A DNA stretch of 64,000 nt from DATJZH01 sp052146815 (GTDB taxonomy: Bacteria; Actinomycetota; Actinomycetes; Streptosporangiales; Streptosporangiaceae), in contig JBKQMG010000275.1 of the NCBI GenBank assembly GCA_052146815.1, positions 26,875 through 90,874 of the forward strand, read 5' to 3'. The notes under the pieces were generated by a model. That model saw only the letters and a list, made by a program, of their open reading frames with translations, was not told the DNA's origin and searched no databases. The position numbers and the translations under genes were made by a program. Below, one piece after another: positions 46,492-55,329 of this stretch. Numbering within the stretch: the stretch's first letter is position 1; every line of letters begins with the position of its first letter.

Positions 46492-47526
46492 GCATTCGCC
46501 GGGAACACCTCGGACCCGATTTCGTTCAAGACCGCGATCACCCCGGGTCCGCGGCGGCTTCGGGATCAAGAACCTGATCATGGTCGGCGACCGCGGGATG
46601 ATCACCGGCACCCGGATCGCTGAACTGCGCGAGCTGCCCGGCATGGACTGGATCACCTCGCTGCGCGCGCCCGCCGTCGCCGCGCTGGCCGCGGATGACG
46701 GGTCGCTGTTCGATGTTCACGATTTCGCGGAGATCAGCCACCCTGACTACCCCGGCGAGCGGCTGGCGTGCTGCTACAACCCGGCCCTGGCCGCCGAGCG
46801 GGAACGCAAGCGCGAGGCGCTGCTGGCCGCCACCGAGGCCGACCTGGAGAAGATAGCGGCATCGGCGGCCGCGGGGCGGCTGAAGGACCCGGACAAGATC
46901 GGGATCAGGGTCGGGAAGGCCATCGGAAAGCACAAGGTCGCCAAGCACTTCATCACCGAGATCACCGGCACCTCCTTCACCTGGCGCCGCGATCAGGAGC
47001 AGATCGCGGCCGAGGCTGCGCTCGACGGGATTTACGTCATCCGCGCCAGCGTGAAGCAAGACCTCCTCAGCCCGGCCAGCCTGATCACCGCTTGCAAGAA
47101 CCTCAAATACGTCGAGCGGGACTTCCGCGTCACCAAGGCCGACGACCTCGACCTGCGGCCATCTACCACTACCAGCAAAGAGTCCGCGGCCACGTCCTGA
47201 TCAGCATGCTCGCCTGCTATCTCACCTGGCACCTGCGCGCCGCGCTTGCCGCGCTCACCTTCACCGACCCCGATATCCCGGTCCCCTCCAGCCCGGTCGC
47301 CCCCGCGCAGCGCTCGCCACAGGCCAGGAACAAAGATGCCGCGAAACGAAACGGTGACAACCTCCCCGTCCGCAAATACGGCGACCTGCTCAGCCACCTT
47401 TCCACCCTGACCAGGCAGACCATCACCTTCGCCGGGCAGCCGATCGAGAAGCTCACCAATCTCACACCCGTCCAGCGGCGCGCCTTCGAGCTACTCGGCG
47501 TCCCGGTCCCCCTCACCCTCAAGTAG
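46492..47526 (+). pseudogene. IS1634-type transposase remnant
   Basis: The remnant starts 15 bases after eno with FAGNTSDPISFKTAIT. After a frameshift near 46545 it continues RGGFGIKNLIMVGDRGMITG and the long DDE-core segment to LRP. A second shift near 47160 brings IYHYQQRVRGHVLISMLACY and the C-terminus ELLGVPVPLTLK to 47526. VGDRGM and IYHYQQRVRGH are typical of IS1634/IS4-group transposases, with the latter holding the third acidic position. The N-terminal third is missing, so it cannot transpose. No terminal inverted repeats were recognised. Confidence 0.75.
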
Positions 47527-47616
47527 CCAGCAACGACCCGGCGCCGCAGCACCGCTGAACGACATTATCCGAGGTCAGCGCAAGCAGAACCCTCACCAAG
47601 ATCAAGTAAGTTCGGC

Positions 47617-48111
47617 CTAAGCGGTGTTATGGTCCGCGCTGACGAGGAGCACGGGGATCTGGCAATCGTGGGCTGCCGCGTCCGCAATGTGGCCGAGTTT
47701 GTGATGGAGCAGCCCGCCGTCGCCGTGCCGGCCGATGACGAGCAGGTCAAAACCGTGCTCGGTGGCGTATTCGCAGATTGATCCGGCCGCGCGGCGGCTC
47801 TGGGCGGTATGCAGATTGATCCGGACGGGAGAAGTCTCGGCGATGGCTGCGCGGGTGAGCTCGAAGGTGTCTTCCACCCGGCGGATTCCCGCGGGGCGCT
47901 CGCCTGGCTGGTCTTTTTCCGCCTCTCGATGAGGCGGCCCCGGCATCGCAGAGATTGCTACGACGTGTCCAGGCCCGTCACCGACGATGGCCGCCGCTGT
48001 TCTCAGTGCCGCCACCGAGTCTGCCGAGCCGTCCCACGCCACTAGCACCCGGCGGAATGGCCCCCCTTGCGCCGCGTGCCGTTCGCGCCGGGTGTCAGTG
48101 GAAGGAGACAT
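47617..48111 (-). CDS. Universal stress protein (UspA family)
   Basis: A 164-residue USP domain. RRVLVAWDGSADSVAALRTA is the first strand and Asp, followed by a variable helix, VRINLHTAQSRRAAGSICEY, and the nucleotide loop LLVIGRHGDGGLLHHKLGHI with AAHDCQIPVLLV. The usual G-x2-G-x9-G-S/T has His in place of Ser/Thr, so ATP binding may be altered. GGAGA lies before the ATG at 48111. It lies upstream of the IS remnant and downstream of the hydrogenase-like cluster; a link with either is not shown. Confidence 0.85.
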   Translation of the reverse strand: MSPSTDTRRERHAAQGGPFRRVLVAWDGSADSVAALRTAAAIVGDGPGHVVAISAMPGPPHREAEKDQPGERPAGIRRVEDTFELTRAAIAETSPVRINLHTAQSRRAAGSICEYATEHGFDLLVIGRHGDGGLLHHKLGHIADAAAHDCQIPVLLVSADHNTA

Positions 48112-48242
48112 TGCGTCCTCCTCTTATCCCGGCTGGCCGGGCGGAGCCGTGAGCTTGCAGACTCTTCAGGCTTATTGTTTCCGCTCGACTGCGGGGCGGT
48201 CTTTGCCGACCATTGTGATTCACGTCACAGCGGCAGGCAAGG

Positions 48243-48470
48243 TCACTGCAGGAGGCAACCGCAAAAAACTGGCGGCAAACCGACCTCCGGTTTTGCCCGC
48301 GCCCGGCGGCTGGATGCGCCGAAGCCCTCACAGCCGCGCAGCACTGTCGCTCCCGCGGGGCCTGCCGCATGTGCCCGGTGGACGATCTCGGTGTGCAGCG
48401 GACGGTGGCGGAACCGGTCGTCATGGCTGATGAGCACGGTCATGCGCAGAGCTTGCCCGGAAAGCGTCAT
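48243..48470 (-). pseudogene. Truncated DUF190 gene
   Basis: From ATG 48470 (GAGGA upstream) TLSGQALRMTVLISHDDRFR, HRPLHTEIVHRAHAAGPAGA and TVLRGCEGFGASSR are the start of the DUF190 family. After about residue 51 the sequence is unrelated and the family C-terminal strands are missing. DUF190 proteins often accompany CrcB-type fluoride channels; none is seen here. Confidence 0.65.
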
Positions 48471-48562
48471 CGAGGATTCCTCGTCGCCAAGCGGGCTTTG
48501 CCGACTCGCAATGCTGCCGCGCCCGGTAGGTCGCCATCATTACTCTCCTCCGGTCGGGCCAG

Positions 48563-50692
48563 TCAGGCCAGTGCGGTCACCAGGGCCAGGAGGGCCACCA
48601 GCGCTATCAGCATGTACGCGAGGTAGGCGTCGAGCCGGCCCGACTGCAGCCGCTTCGCGGCCCGCACCGTGGCCATGACCGGACGCAGCACGGGCCGGTA
48701 GAGGTATGTCTCCACCACCTCGATCACGTCGGAGGTGTAGCCGAGCCGTGCGCCTGCTAGCGGCGTGGCGGCTCCCGCGGGCCGGGGCTGGGTGTCTCCG
48801 GTCTCTTCCGCGCTGGGCCCGGGAGCAGAGGAAAGAGGACGTACTTCCGATCGGGTATGCAGGACGGCCGCCAGTACCCGGCGGGTCGGGTTGGCGAAGC
48901 CGGTTGCCGTGTAGCAGTCCGCGCCTTCGACCCCGGCCGTGGCTGACCGCCAGGCGGGCACCCGCCGTACCCGCGTCAGCCTGGTTCCGGCCACCAGCCG
49001 GGTGAGAGCCAGCACCGCCAGCGCCAGCAGGGGCATGGCGATCCACAGCCACGACGGCGACAGGATTGAGAAGCCGCTGAATACTGGCTGCACCACCCAG
49101 GGCGACTTCCTTGCCTCCGCCGTCACGGCCGCAGGCACCACGGGTGACAGGCCTGCCGCCAGCATGCGGATCACCAGCGGGAAGAGGGCGGCGGTGGCCA
49201 GGCATCCCGCCGCGAGAATTACGATGCCCGTCCGCCCCAGCCAGCCGTAGTCCCGGGTACGGACCGGCGCGGGACCGTCGGATCCGGACGGGGCCTGGGC
49301 TACGGGCGGCCCGAGCACGACCAGCCCGGTCAGCCGGACGAACGTGACGCCGGCGAAGCCCACCGTCAATGCCACCGCGGCGCCCGCCACTGCGAGCAGC
49401 AGCCGGTACCCCAGCTCCGGCACCCGGAACTGCTGCATCAGTGCTTCCAGCAGGAACCACTCGGCGGCAAACCCGATCGTCACCGGCAGCCCGGCCAGGG
49501 TGAGCGAGCCAATGGCCAGCCCGGTCCCGCTCCACGGCAGCCGCCGCGCCGACCCGCGCAGCCCGTCCAGATTGTCATCACCCGCGTCACGCGGACCGCC
49601 GTCCCCGCGCGGCGCAATGACCGCGCTTGCGGTGAACAGCAGCGACTTGGCGGCGGTGTGCGCGACGATCTGCAGTGTGGCGGCGAGCAGCCCGACGGCG
49701 ACCAGCCGCTCGTCCCGGACGGCCGCGCCGGTCAGGGCCACGCCGTACCCGGCCACGATGAGCCCGCTGTTCTCGATGCTGGAGTAGGCGATGACCCGCT
49801 GTAGCCCCGGCTGTACGGCCGCGTGCGCGATCCCCAGCAGCGCCGTGAGGCCGGCCAGGACCAGTACTACGCCGATCAGCCACGCGGGGGGCGCCCCGAG
49901 CAGGGCAAGGGTCCGCCACAGCCCGTAGAAACCGACGTTGACGGCGACCCCGCCCATGATTGCCCGGGCCGGGCCTGGCGCGGCGGCGTATCCGCGCGGG
50001 AGCCACACCTGGAACGGGACCAGCCCGACCTTGACCGCGAAGCCGGCGATCAGCAGCGCCTGCGCGGCATCCCGCGCGACGCTTGCAGGCACGTGCGCGA
50101 ACGAGGCAAGGTCCAGCGAGCCGGAACGGACCGCGAGCAGCAGCAGTCCGAGCAGCAGCGCGGCCCCGCTGATCCTGCCGAAGGCCAGCGTGATCAGGGC
50201 CCCGCCCGGGCGACCGGGGCGGCCCCGCTCGAATCCGGCGAGGAGGTAGAACGCGATGGTGAGCAGTTCCCAGGCCAGCAGGGCGGTGAACGCGTCCGCT
50301 GCCGTCATGAACACCGCGACGGCTCCGAGCGTGAGCGCGTAACTGGCGCCCAGGCCGCGCCGGCCGATCGCGCCCGGCCGGGCTGCCCAGGCCGCGAAGG
50401 CCAGCGACACCGCGGCCGCCGCACCGAATGCGATCAGCAGGAAGAGGCCGGAAAGCCGGTCCGCGGTCAGATCCGCCGTGCCCGGGCCGAGCCAGCCGCC
50501 GACCGGCAGCCGCACTGTGTGGCCCGCCACCGCTTCGGCCCCGGCGACCGCCAGGCACATCGCCGCAACCGCGCCGATCAGATAAGGGATGCTCCGGAGC
50601 CGGTCCCGCTTCGCCCCGGCGATGAGGTCCACGACCCCGGCCGCCACCAGCGCCGCGAGCCCGGCCGCGAAGACGACGCTCACGTTGCTCAT
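48563..50692 (-). CDS. Ehr-like complex: NuoL/HyfB-type proton-translocating membrane subunit
   Basis: A 709-residue antiporter-like subunit with about 14-16 transmembrane helices from ATG 50692, which overlaps the preceding gene (ATGA). VGLVPFQVWLPRGYAAAPGP and RAIMGGVAVNVGFYGLWR hold the conserved Lys and Pro-containing helices; IAHAAVQPGLQRVIAYSSIE with NSGLIVAGYG and VAHTAAKSLLFTASAVIAPR carry the second Lys set. This matches HyfB/HycC of group 4 hydrogenases and NuoL of complex I. The C-terminal region ends with a helix after the amphipathic segment. It is the last gene of the cluster. It would move H+ or Na+. Confidence 0.85.
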   Translation of the reverse strand: MSNVSVVFAAGLAALVAAGVVDLIAGAKRDRLRSIPYLIGAVAAMCLAVAGAEAVAGHTVRLPVGGWLGPGTADLTADRLSGLFLLIAFGAAAAVSLAFAAWAARPGAIGRRGLGASYALTLGAVAVFMTAADAFTALLAWELLTIAFYLLAGFERGRPGRPGGALITLAFGRISGAALLLGLLLLAVRSGSLDLASFAHVPASVARDAAQALLIAGFAVKVGLVPFQVWLPRGYAAAPGPARAIMGGVAVNVGFYGLWRTLALLGAPPAWLIGVVLVLAGLTALLGIAHAAVQPGLQRVIAYSSIENSGLIVAGYGVALTGAAVRDERLVAVGLLAATLQIVAHTAAKSLLFTASAVIAPRGDGGPRDAGDDNLDGLRGSARRLPWSGTGLAIGSLTLAGLPVTIGFAAEWFLLEALMQQFRVPELGYRLLLAVAGAAVALTVGFAGVTFVRLTGLVVLGPPVAQAPSGSDGPAPVRTRDYGWLGRTGIVILAAGCLATAALFPLVIRMLAAGLSPVVPAAVTAEARKSPWVVQPVFSGFSILSPSWLWIAMPLLALAVLALTRLVAGTRLTRVRRVPAWRSATAGVEGADCYTATGFANPTRRVLAAVLHTRSEVRPLSSAPGPSAEETGDTQPRPAGAATPLAGARLGYTSDVIEVVETYLYRPVLRPVMATVRAAKRLQSGRLDAYLAYMLIALVALLALVTALA

Positions 50693-51597
50693 CGGCGCGC
50701 CCCCGCAGTCCGCTCCCCGCGCGGCAGACGGCCCAGTCCCAGCAGCAGGGCATGCAGGATGCTGAACGGAGGCGGCGGCGAGCCCGGTACCCACACGTCC
50801 ACCGGCACCAGCGAGTCGACCCCGCCCGAGGTTGCGTACGAGCCGCCCCGAGACGCGGTTCCGGCGGGACTGGCGCTTTCTCTCACGCCGCCGCCGGCAG
50901 TGGCGGCGTGACCGTCACCGGCCTGCCAAGGACCCGTGCTGCCATTGCTGCCGCCGAGCAGGCCGCCGCTGACGGCGTCTGTGCCGACGGCGATGACGAT
51001 CTTGGGGTCAGGCATGCCCGTATAGGTGCGCCGCAGGGGCTCGGCCATGCCGTGCGCTCCTGCCCCGGTGACCAGCAGCACGTCGGCGTGGCGCGGGCTA
51101 GCCGTGAAGAAGATCCCGAGCCGGTGGATGTCGTAGACGGGGTTCAGGAGGGCCATGATCTCCTGCTCCTCGGCTCCGTCGGAACCAGCGTCCACGTGCC
51201 GCAGATGCACCGAGCGCCGCAGGGCGATCGTCCTCGCCGCCAGGCCGACTCTGACCGCAGCCACGTTCTCGTCTGTCTCTGAGATCTCCGGCACGACCAG
51301 CCCACTGCGGGTCAGCGCCCCGTCCGCCGGACCGCTAGACCAGCCGAACACGTCCGGACGAACCTCCACGCAGCGCCCGCACAGGATGCATCTGCCCTGG
51401 TCGAGGCAGAGCGCACCATCGGCGCGGGTGGTGATGGCGCCCGTGGGGCATACAGATGGCAGCCCGGCAGCGTCCCCCGGACGGGGGTCCAGAATGGCGG
51501 CCGGGCCGCGCCAGCCGTCGGCGTAGGCGTCGGGCCGGGCGGGCCAACGGGTGGTGACTACCCCGTCGCGCAGGCCGCGCAGCACCCACGGGCTCAT
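50689..51597 (-). CDS. Ehr-like complex: fused ferredoxin / NuoB-type small subunit without proximal-cluster Cys
   Basis: A 302-residue protein. Residues 1-90 are a HycF/HyfH-like ferredoxin domain with C50 (VCPTGAI), C70, C73 and C76 (GRCILCGRC): exactly the four ligands of one [4Fe-4S] cluster, while the second set is lost (R80 replaces the CP Cys). Residues 115-290 are a HycG/NuoB-like small subunit (SVHLRHVDAGS, MALLNPVYDIHRLGIFFTAS, PRHADVLLVTGAG). All four proximal-cluster positions are replaced: D140 and E143 (DAGSDGAEE), D207 (VGTDAVSGG) and S273 (VPGSPPPP). A Gly/Ser-rich insert lies at 214-260. It cannot bind the N2-type cluster. Confidence 0.85.
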   Translation of the reverse strand: MSPWVLRGLRDGVVTTRWPARPDAYADGWRGPAAILDPRPGDAAGLPSVCPTGAITTRADGALCLDQGRCILCGRCVEVRPDVFGWSSGPADGALTRSGLVVPEISETDENVAAVRVGLAARTIALRRSVHLRHVDAGSDGAEEQEIMALLNPVYDIHRLGIFFTASPRHADVLLVTGAGAHGMAEPLRRTYTGMPDPKIVIAVGTDAVSGGLLGGSNGSTGPWQAGDGHAATAGGGVRESASPAGTASRGGSYATSGGVDSLVPVDVWVPGSPPPPFSILHALLLGLGRLPRGERTAGARR

Positions 51598-51637
51598 CGC
51601 TCCGCCTCCCCGGGACGGCCGTTCGCCAGCGCCGTCG

Positions 51638-53164
51638 TCATAGCGCCACCCCTGCGACGGACAAGCCGAAACTTGCCTCGATGAACGGGAAGTCGGTCAG
51701 GATGTCGCCGGCGAACACCTCGTGGAACAGCACCAGGTTGTGGAAGGACGCCGACCGCGGGCGGCAGCGGGCGATGCGGCCGTCCTCGACGCGCAGGTCA
51801 TACAGAACCTCGCCCTGCGGTGCCTCCGCCCATCCGGCAGCCCGTCCCGAGCTCACCGCGCAGGGGTCACGGAGCGGGCCGTCGCCCGCATCGACGAGCT
51901 CGTCGGCGGCCTGCCTGAGCAGGTGGAACGACTGGCGGACTTCGTCCCAGCGCAGCCGCAGCCGCGCCAGCGCGTCGCCGTCGTCATGCTCACGCGGTTC
52001 GCCCAGGCCGAGCGCGGGATAGGCGTCGTACGGGCGGGCCCGCCGGGCGTCGTCGCTGAAACCAGACGCCTTCCCGACCGGGCCGAGCGCGCCGTGCTCA
52101 CGGGCCCGTTCCGGGCGCAGCGGCCCCGTACGACGCAGCCGGTCAAGGAAGGAGGCGGTGCCCATCAGCGCCCGGGCGTCGCCGGAGATCGCCCTTTCCA
52201 TCCGGCCGATCTCGGTCAGGAAATCGCCGCCGGCGACATGCGGGAACGTGCTGACCCCGCCGGGCACCACTACGCTCCGGCCGAAGCGGCTCCCGCACAT
52301 CCGGCTGACCAGCCGCAGCACCCGCTCCTTGTGCAGGCCGAACCGTGCGGTCGCGACCGCGAGGCCGGCCGCGTCGGCGAGACGCACGGCAACATCCAGG
52401 TGGGCGGCGAGACGCTCGAGCTCAGCGTGCAGCACCCGCACCAGGGCGCCGCGCCAGGGCACCTGCGCGTCAGCGATCTGCTCCAAGGCGTGGCAGTAGG
52501 CCAGGGCATGGGCAACCGATGCGGCCCCTTCGGTCCGCTCGGCGAGCAGCACGCCGTCCGCGACGGCCAGCTGCTCGAACCGCTTCTCTACGCCCCGGTG
52601 CTTGTAGAACACCCGCATGTTCAGGTGCGGGATGTCCTCACCGGGCGTCTCCACCAGGTACTCGATTGACTCCATCACTCCCGAGCGGACCGGCCCGTGC
52701 GGGATGGTGAACAGGCCGGATCCCATCACGTGCCTGGGCACCGAGTGCTCGTCCGGCCAGATCGCCGCGGCCACGGGACCGAGCGCGCCAGGCCGCGGCC
52801 GCGGCGCGTCCTCGCCGAGCAGCGGCAGGATCAGCGGCTCAAGGCGGGGGTGGCCGTCAGGGATGATCCCGAACATGTCGTGGATCTCCCGCTCGTACCA
52901 GAACGCGGCTCCTAGCACCGGGGTCAGCGCCGGGTAGGAGACGGCGCCGGCTGGCAGGAGCGTCTCATACGTCGCGATCTCCCTCCGGCCCGCAAGGTGC
53001 ACAGACAAGAGCAGGTCACCGCCCCGCTGCGTGGCCATCAGCCCGGCAAAACGCCTGCCCCTGGCAACCTCGCCAGCGACCAGCTCCCACACAGCGGGCA
53101 CGCTCGCCGCCAAGGCGGCAGCGGCAAGCCCGGCACCGGCTGCCGGGCCTGTAGCCGGGTTCAC
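51638..53164 (-). CDS. Ehr-like complex: NuoC-NuoD/HyfG-type large subunit without Ni-Fe ligands
   Basis: A 508-residue protein. Residues about 20-125 are NuoC-like (AAFWYEREIHDMFGIIPDGH) and 140-508 are NuoD/hydrogenase-large-like (FTIPHGPVRSGVMESIEYLV, VFYKHRGVEKRFEQLAVADG, RVLHAELERLAAHLDVAVRL). The first Ni-binding motif RxCGxC is here ERTEGAAS, with E212 and A215 at the Cys positions. The C-terminal DPCxxC is here SFGLSVAG, with S502 and G505. No maturation protease tail is present. It starts with GTG overlapping the upstream stop. It belongs to the hydrogenase/complex I family but cannot hold the Ni-Fe site. Confidence 0.87.
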   Translation of the reverse strand: MNPATGPAAGAGLAAAALAASVPAVWELVAGEVARGRRFAGLMATQRGGDLLLSVHLAGRREIATYETLLPAGAVSYPALTPVLGAAFWYEREIHDMFGIIPDGHPRLEPLILPLLGEDAPRPRPGALGPVAAAIWPDEHSVPRHVMGSGLFTIPHGPVRSGVMESIEYLVETPGEDIPHLNMRVFYKHRGVEKRFEQLAVADGVLLAERTEGAASVAHALAYCHALEQIADAQVPWRGALVRVLHAELERLAAHLDVAVRLADAAGLAVATARFGLHKERVLRLVSRMCGSRFGRSVVVPGGVSTFPHVAGGDFLTEIGRMERAISGDARALMGTASFLDRLRRTGPLRPERAREHGALGPVGKASGFSDDARRARPYDAYPALGLGEPREHDDGDALARLRLRWDEVRQSFHLLRQAADELVDAGDGPLRDPCAVSSGRAAGWAEAPQGEVLYDLRVEDGRIARCRPRSASFHNLVLFHEVFAGDILTDFPFIEASFGLSVAGVAL

Positions 53165-54630
53165 GCTGGCCCCCGCAAGGCGGCCGCGGCATGGTCGAGC
53201 AGCCCGGTCAGCTCGCCGGGAGGATGCAAGCCAAGCACGAGCAGGGCGACAAGGCCCGCTGCTACCGGCACGACCATCCAGACACTCGGCTCGCCCCGGC
53301 CAGGCTCCGGGTCATGGCGGGGGGTGAGCAGCATCCGGTTGGCCGCGAGCGACAGGCCAAAGAAGGCGACCGTGACCAGCACCACCAGAATGGCTGCGGC
53401 GGCGTTATGCGAGGCCGCCAGGCCGCCGGTGACGATCTCGAACTCGCTGCGGAAAATCCCGAAGGGCGGCATCGCCGACAAGGCGAGGATCGCGGCCAGG
53501 AACAGCGGTCCGCTCCACGGCAGCAGGTCAAGGCCGCCGGTCACCGAGGAGATCCTTTTGCTGCCGAATTTGCGGGCCAGCACCCCGGCGCCCATAAACG
53601 CGTTGCCCTTCGCGGCGGCGTGCGCGAGGACGTGCAGCAGCACCCCGGCGAGCGCGATCGGCGCGCCGAAACTCACCCCGATGGCCAGGATGCCCATGTG
53701 CTCGACGCTGGAGTAGGCAAGTAGCCGCTTGTAATCATGCTGGTCGAGCAGATACAGCGCGGCGACCAGCAGCGAGGCCACGCCGAAGACCAGCAGCACA
53801 TCCCGCGGGAAGCGCGGGCCGAGCGCGGCGACCGCGATCTGGTAGAACCGCAGGATCGCGTAGAAGCTGACCGCCAGGAGCGAGCCCGACAGCAGGGCGG
53901 ACACTGGTGTCGGTGCCTCCGAGTGGGCGTCCGGCAGCCACGTATGCACCGGGAACAGCCCTACTTTCGTCCCGAACCCCAGGACCGCGAGTACGAAGGC
54001 CAGCCGCACCGCGGTGTGCGGCAGCCGCGCGGCGACCCGCAGCAGCGGTCCGAAGGCCAGGTTGTAGGACTGCCCGAGGACGTGCGCCCCGGCGTAGTAG
54101 ATGAAGATTGTGCCGAGCAGGGCGATCGCCAGTCCCGCGGAGGCCAGGAGGACGTATTTCCAGGCGGCCTCGGCGGCGCCGTCGGTGCCCTCCAGGGCCA
54201 CCAGCAGCGCCGAGACGATCGTGGTCACCTCGATTGCTATCCACAGCAGCGCCAGGTTGCCCATCGCCGGGGCGGCCAGCATCGACCACGCGAACAAGTT
54301 GAGCCCGGCCCAGAACAGCCGCCCGTAACGCTGGTCCTCCTCGCCGCCGTGAGCGCGGGCGGTGCGCTGGTACCCGATCGAGTACACCGCGACGCATGCG
54401 TAGACGAAGCTCGTCGCCAGCAGGAACACCACGCTCAGCGCATCGATCCGGACGAAGCCCAGCAGCGAAAGATCGTGCCCGGACACCGCCGGGATCAGGG
54501 CCATCACCAGGCCGAAACTGGCGATCCCGGCCACGGCGGTCACTGCGCCGGCGCCACGCGCGGGCAGCCACAGCGCGGCGACTGCGGCGGCCACCGGGAC
54601 GGTCAGGAGCACAATGACGACAGCGTCCAC
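53161..54630 (-). CDS. Ehr-like complex: HyfF/NuoN-type membrane subunit
   Basis: A 489-residue antiporter-like subunit with about 14 helices. KVGLFPVHTWLPDAHSEAPT with PVSALLSGSLLAVSFYAILR is the diagnostic block with its conserved Lys and His, and YLLDQHDYKRLLAYSSVEHM with GILAIGVSFG and HVLAHAAAKGNAFMGAGVLA follow. This is the HyfF/HycC-like family of group 4 hydrogenases. Its stop overlaps the large-subunit GTG, and it lies 3 bases after the HyfE-like gene. It is expected to form an ion half-channel. Confidence 0.87.
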   Translation of the reverse strand: MDAVVIVLLTVPVAAAVAALWLPARGAGAVTAVAGIASFGLVMALIPAVSGHDLSLLGFVRIDALSVVFLLATSFVYACVAVYSIGYQRTARAHGGEEDQRYGRLFWAGLNLFAWSMLAAPAMGNLALLWIAIEVTTIVSALLVALEGTDGAAEAAWKYVLLASAGLAIALLGTIFIYYAGAHVLGQSYNLAFGPLLRVAARLPHTAVRLAFVLAVLGFGTKVGLFPVHTWLPDAHSEAPTPVSALLSGSLLAVSFYAILRFYQIAVAALGPRFPRDVLLVFGVASLLVAALYLLDQHDYKRLLAYSSVEHMGILAIGVSFGAPIALAGVLLHVLAHAAAKGNAFMGAGVLARKFGSKRISSVTGGLDLLPWSGPLFLAAILALSAMPPFGIFRSEFEIVTGGLAASHNAAAAILVVLVTVAFFGLSLAANRMLLTPRHDPEPGRGEPSVWMVVPVAAGLVALLVLGLHPPGELTGLLDHAAAALRGPA

Positions 54631-54633
54631 GCC

Positions 54634-55329
54634 TCACCCGCGCAGACTGGTCAGGCCGGCAGTGGACAGCGACTCGGTCCGGCCGTGATGCGTGCGAATC
54701 AGCAGCCCGAACACCACGACCGCTAGCAGCAGGTCGAAAGTCAACGCCACCTCCAGGATGAGCGGCAGGCTGGCGGCCACCACCAGGGCCGCGAGCGAGA
54801 TCCCGTTCTCAAGCGAGAACAGCCCGATCGCCTGAGAGGCAACGTCCCGCCGCTGGATCATCAGCACGAAAGCGACCAGCACCACCGACACCGACACCGA
54901 CAGTGCGGTCACGGGTGCCGCGCTCGCGCTGATCGGCAGGGCGCCGACGGCGAAGAATCCGAACGCAGCGACGACGATCGCGATCAGCACTGTGCTGGCC
55001 AGCCCCAGGCTCCCGCTCCCGGCGATGTCGGCCCCGGTAGCCGGGACGTTGGCCGGGTCGGTTTCGCGCAGCAGTCTGCGCAGGACCAGCGGGATGGCGA
55101 CCACCTTCAGGGCCACCGTCACCGCGGCCAGTACGTACAGGTCCGGCAGATCCCGGACGGCACCGACGAGGACGGCGAGCGCCGCGATCAGCGCGGACTG
55201 CCCCGCGTAGAGCCGGACCTGGTCACGCAGCAGGGCCTGGCGGAACATGCCGAACTCAAGGAGCAGGATCAGGACGGCGATGACGTTCGCGCCGCCGACA
55301 TAAACGCTGGGTGCCTGGACAGGAAGCAT
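54634..55329 (-). CDS. Ehr-like complex: HyfE-type membrane subunit
   Basis: A 231-residue protein with about seven helices, including VIAVLILLLEFGMFRQALLR, LALAVLVGAVRDLPDLYVLA-like second segments, and ISLAALVVAASLPLILEVAL. The residues FSLENGIS near the end match the NuoK-like Glu helix of HyfE proteins. It overlaps the NuoH-like gene upstream (start at 55329) and sits directly before the HyfF-like gene. NuoK/MrpC-like HyfE subunits link the antiporter modules. Confidence 0.8.
   Translation of the reverse strand: MLPVQAPSVYVGGANVIAVLILLLEFGMFRQALLRDQVRLYAGQSALIAALAVLVGAVRDLPDLYVLAAVTVALKVVAIPLVLRRLLRETDPANVPATGADIAGSGSLGLASTVLIAIVVAAFGFFAVGALPISASAAPVTALSVSVSVVLVAFVLMIQRRDVASQAIGLFSLENGISLAALVVAASLPLILEVALTFDLLLAVVVFGLLIRTHHGRTESLSTAGLTSLRG

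Noticed and set aside
49823..50911. A 362-codon open frame antisense to the HyfB-like gene
   Set aside because: Gln/Arg-rich shadow of hydrophobic codons; no ribosome site or domain.
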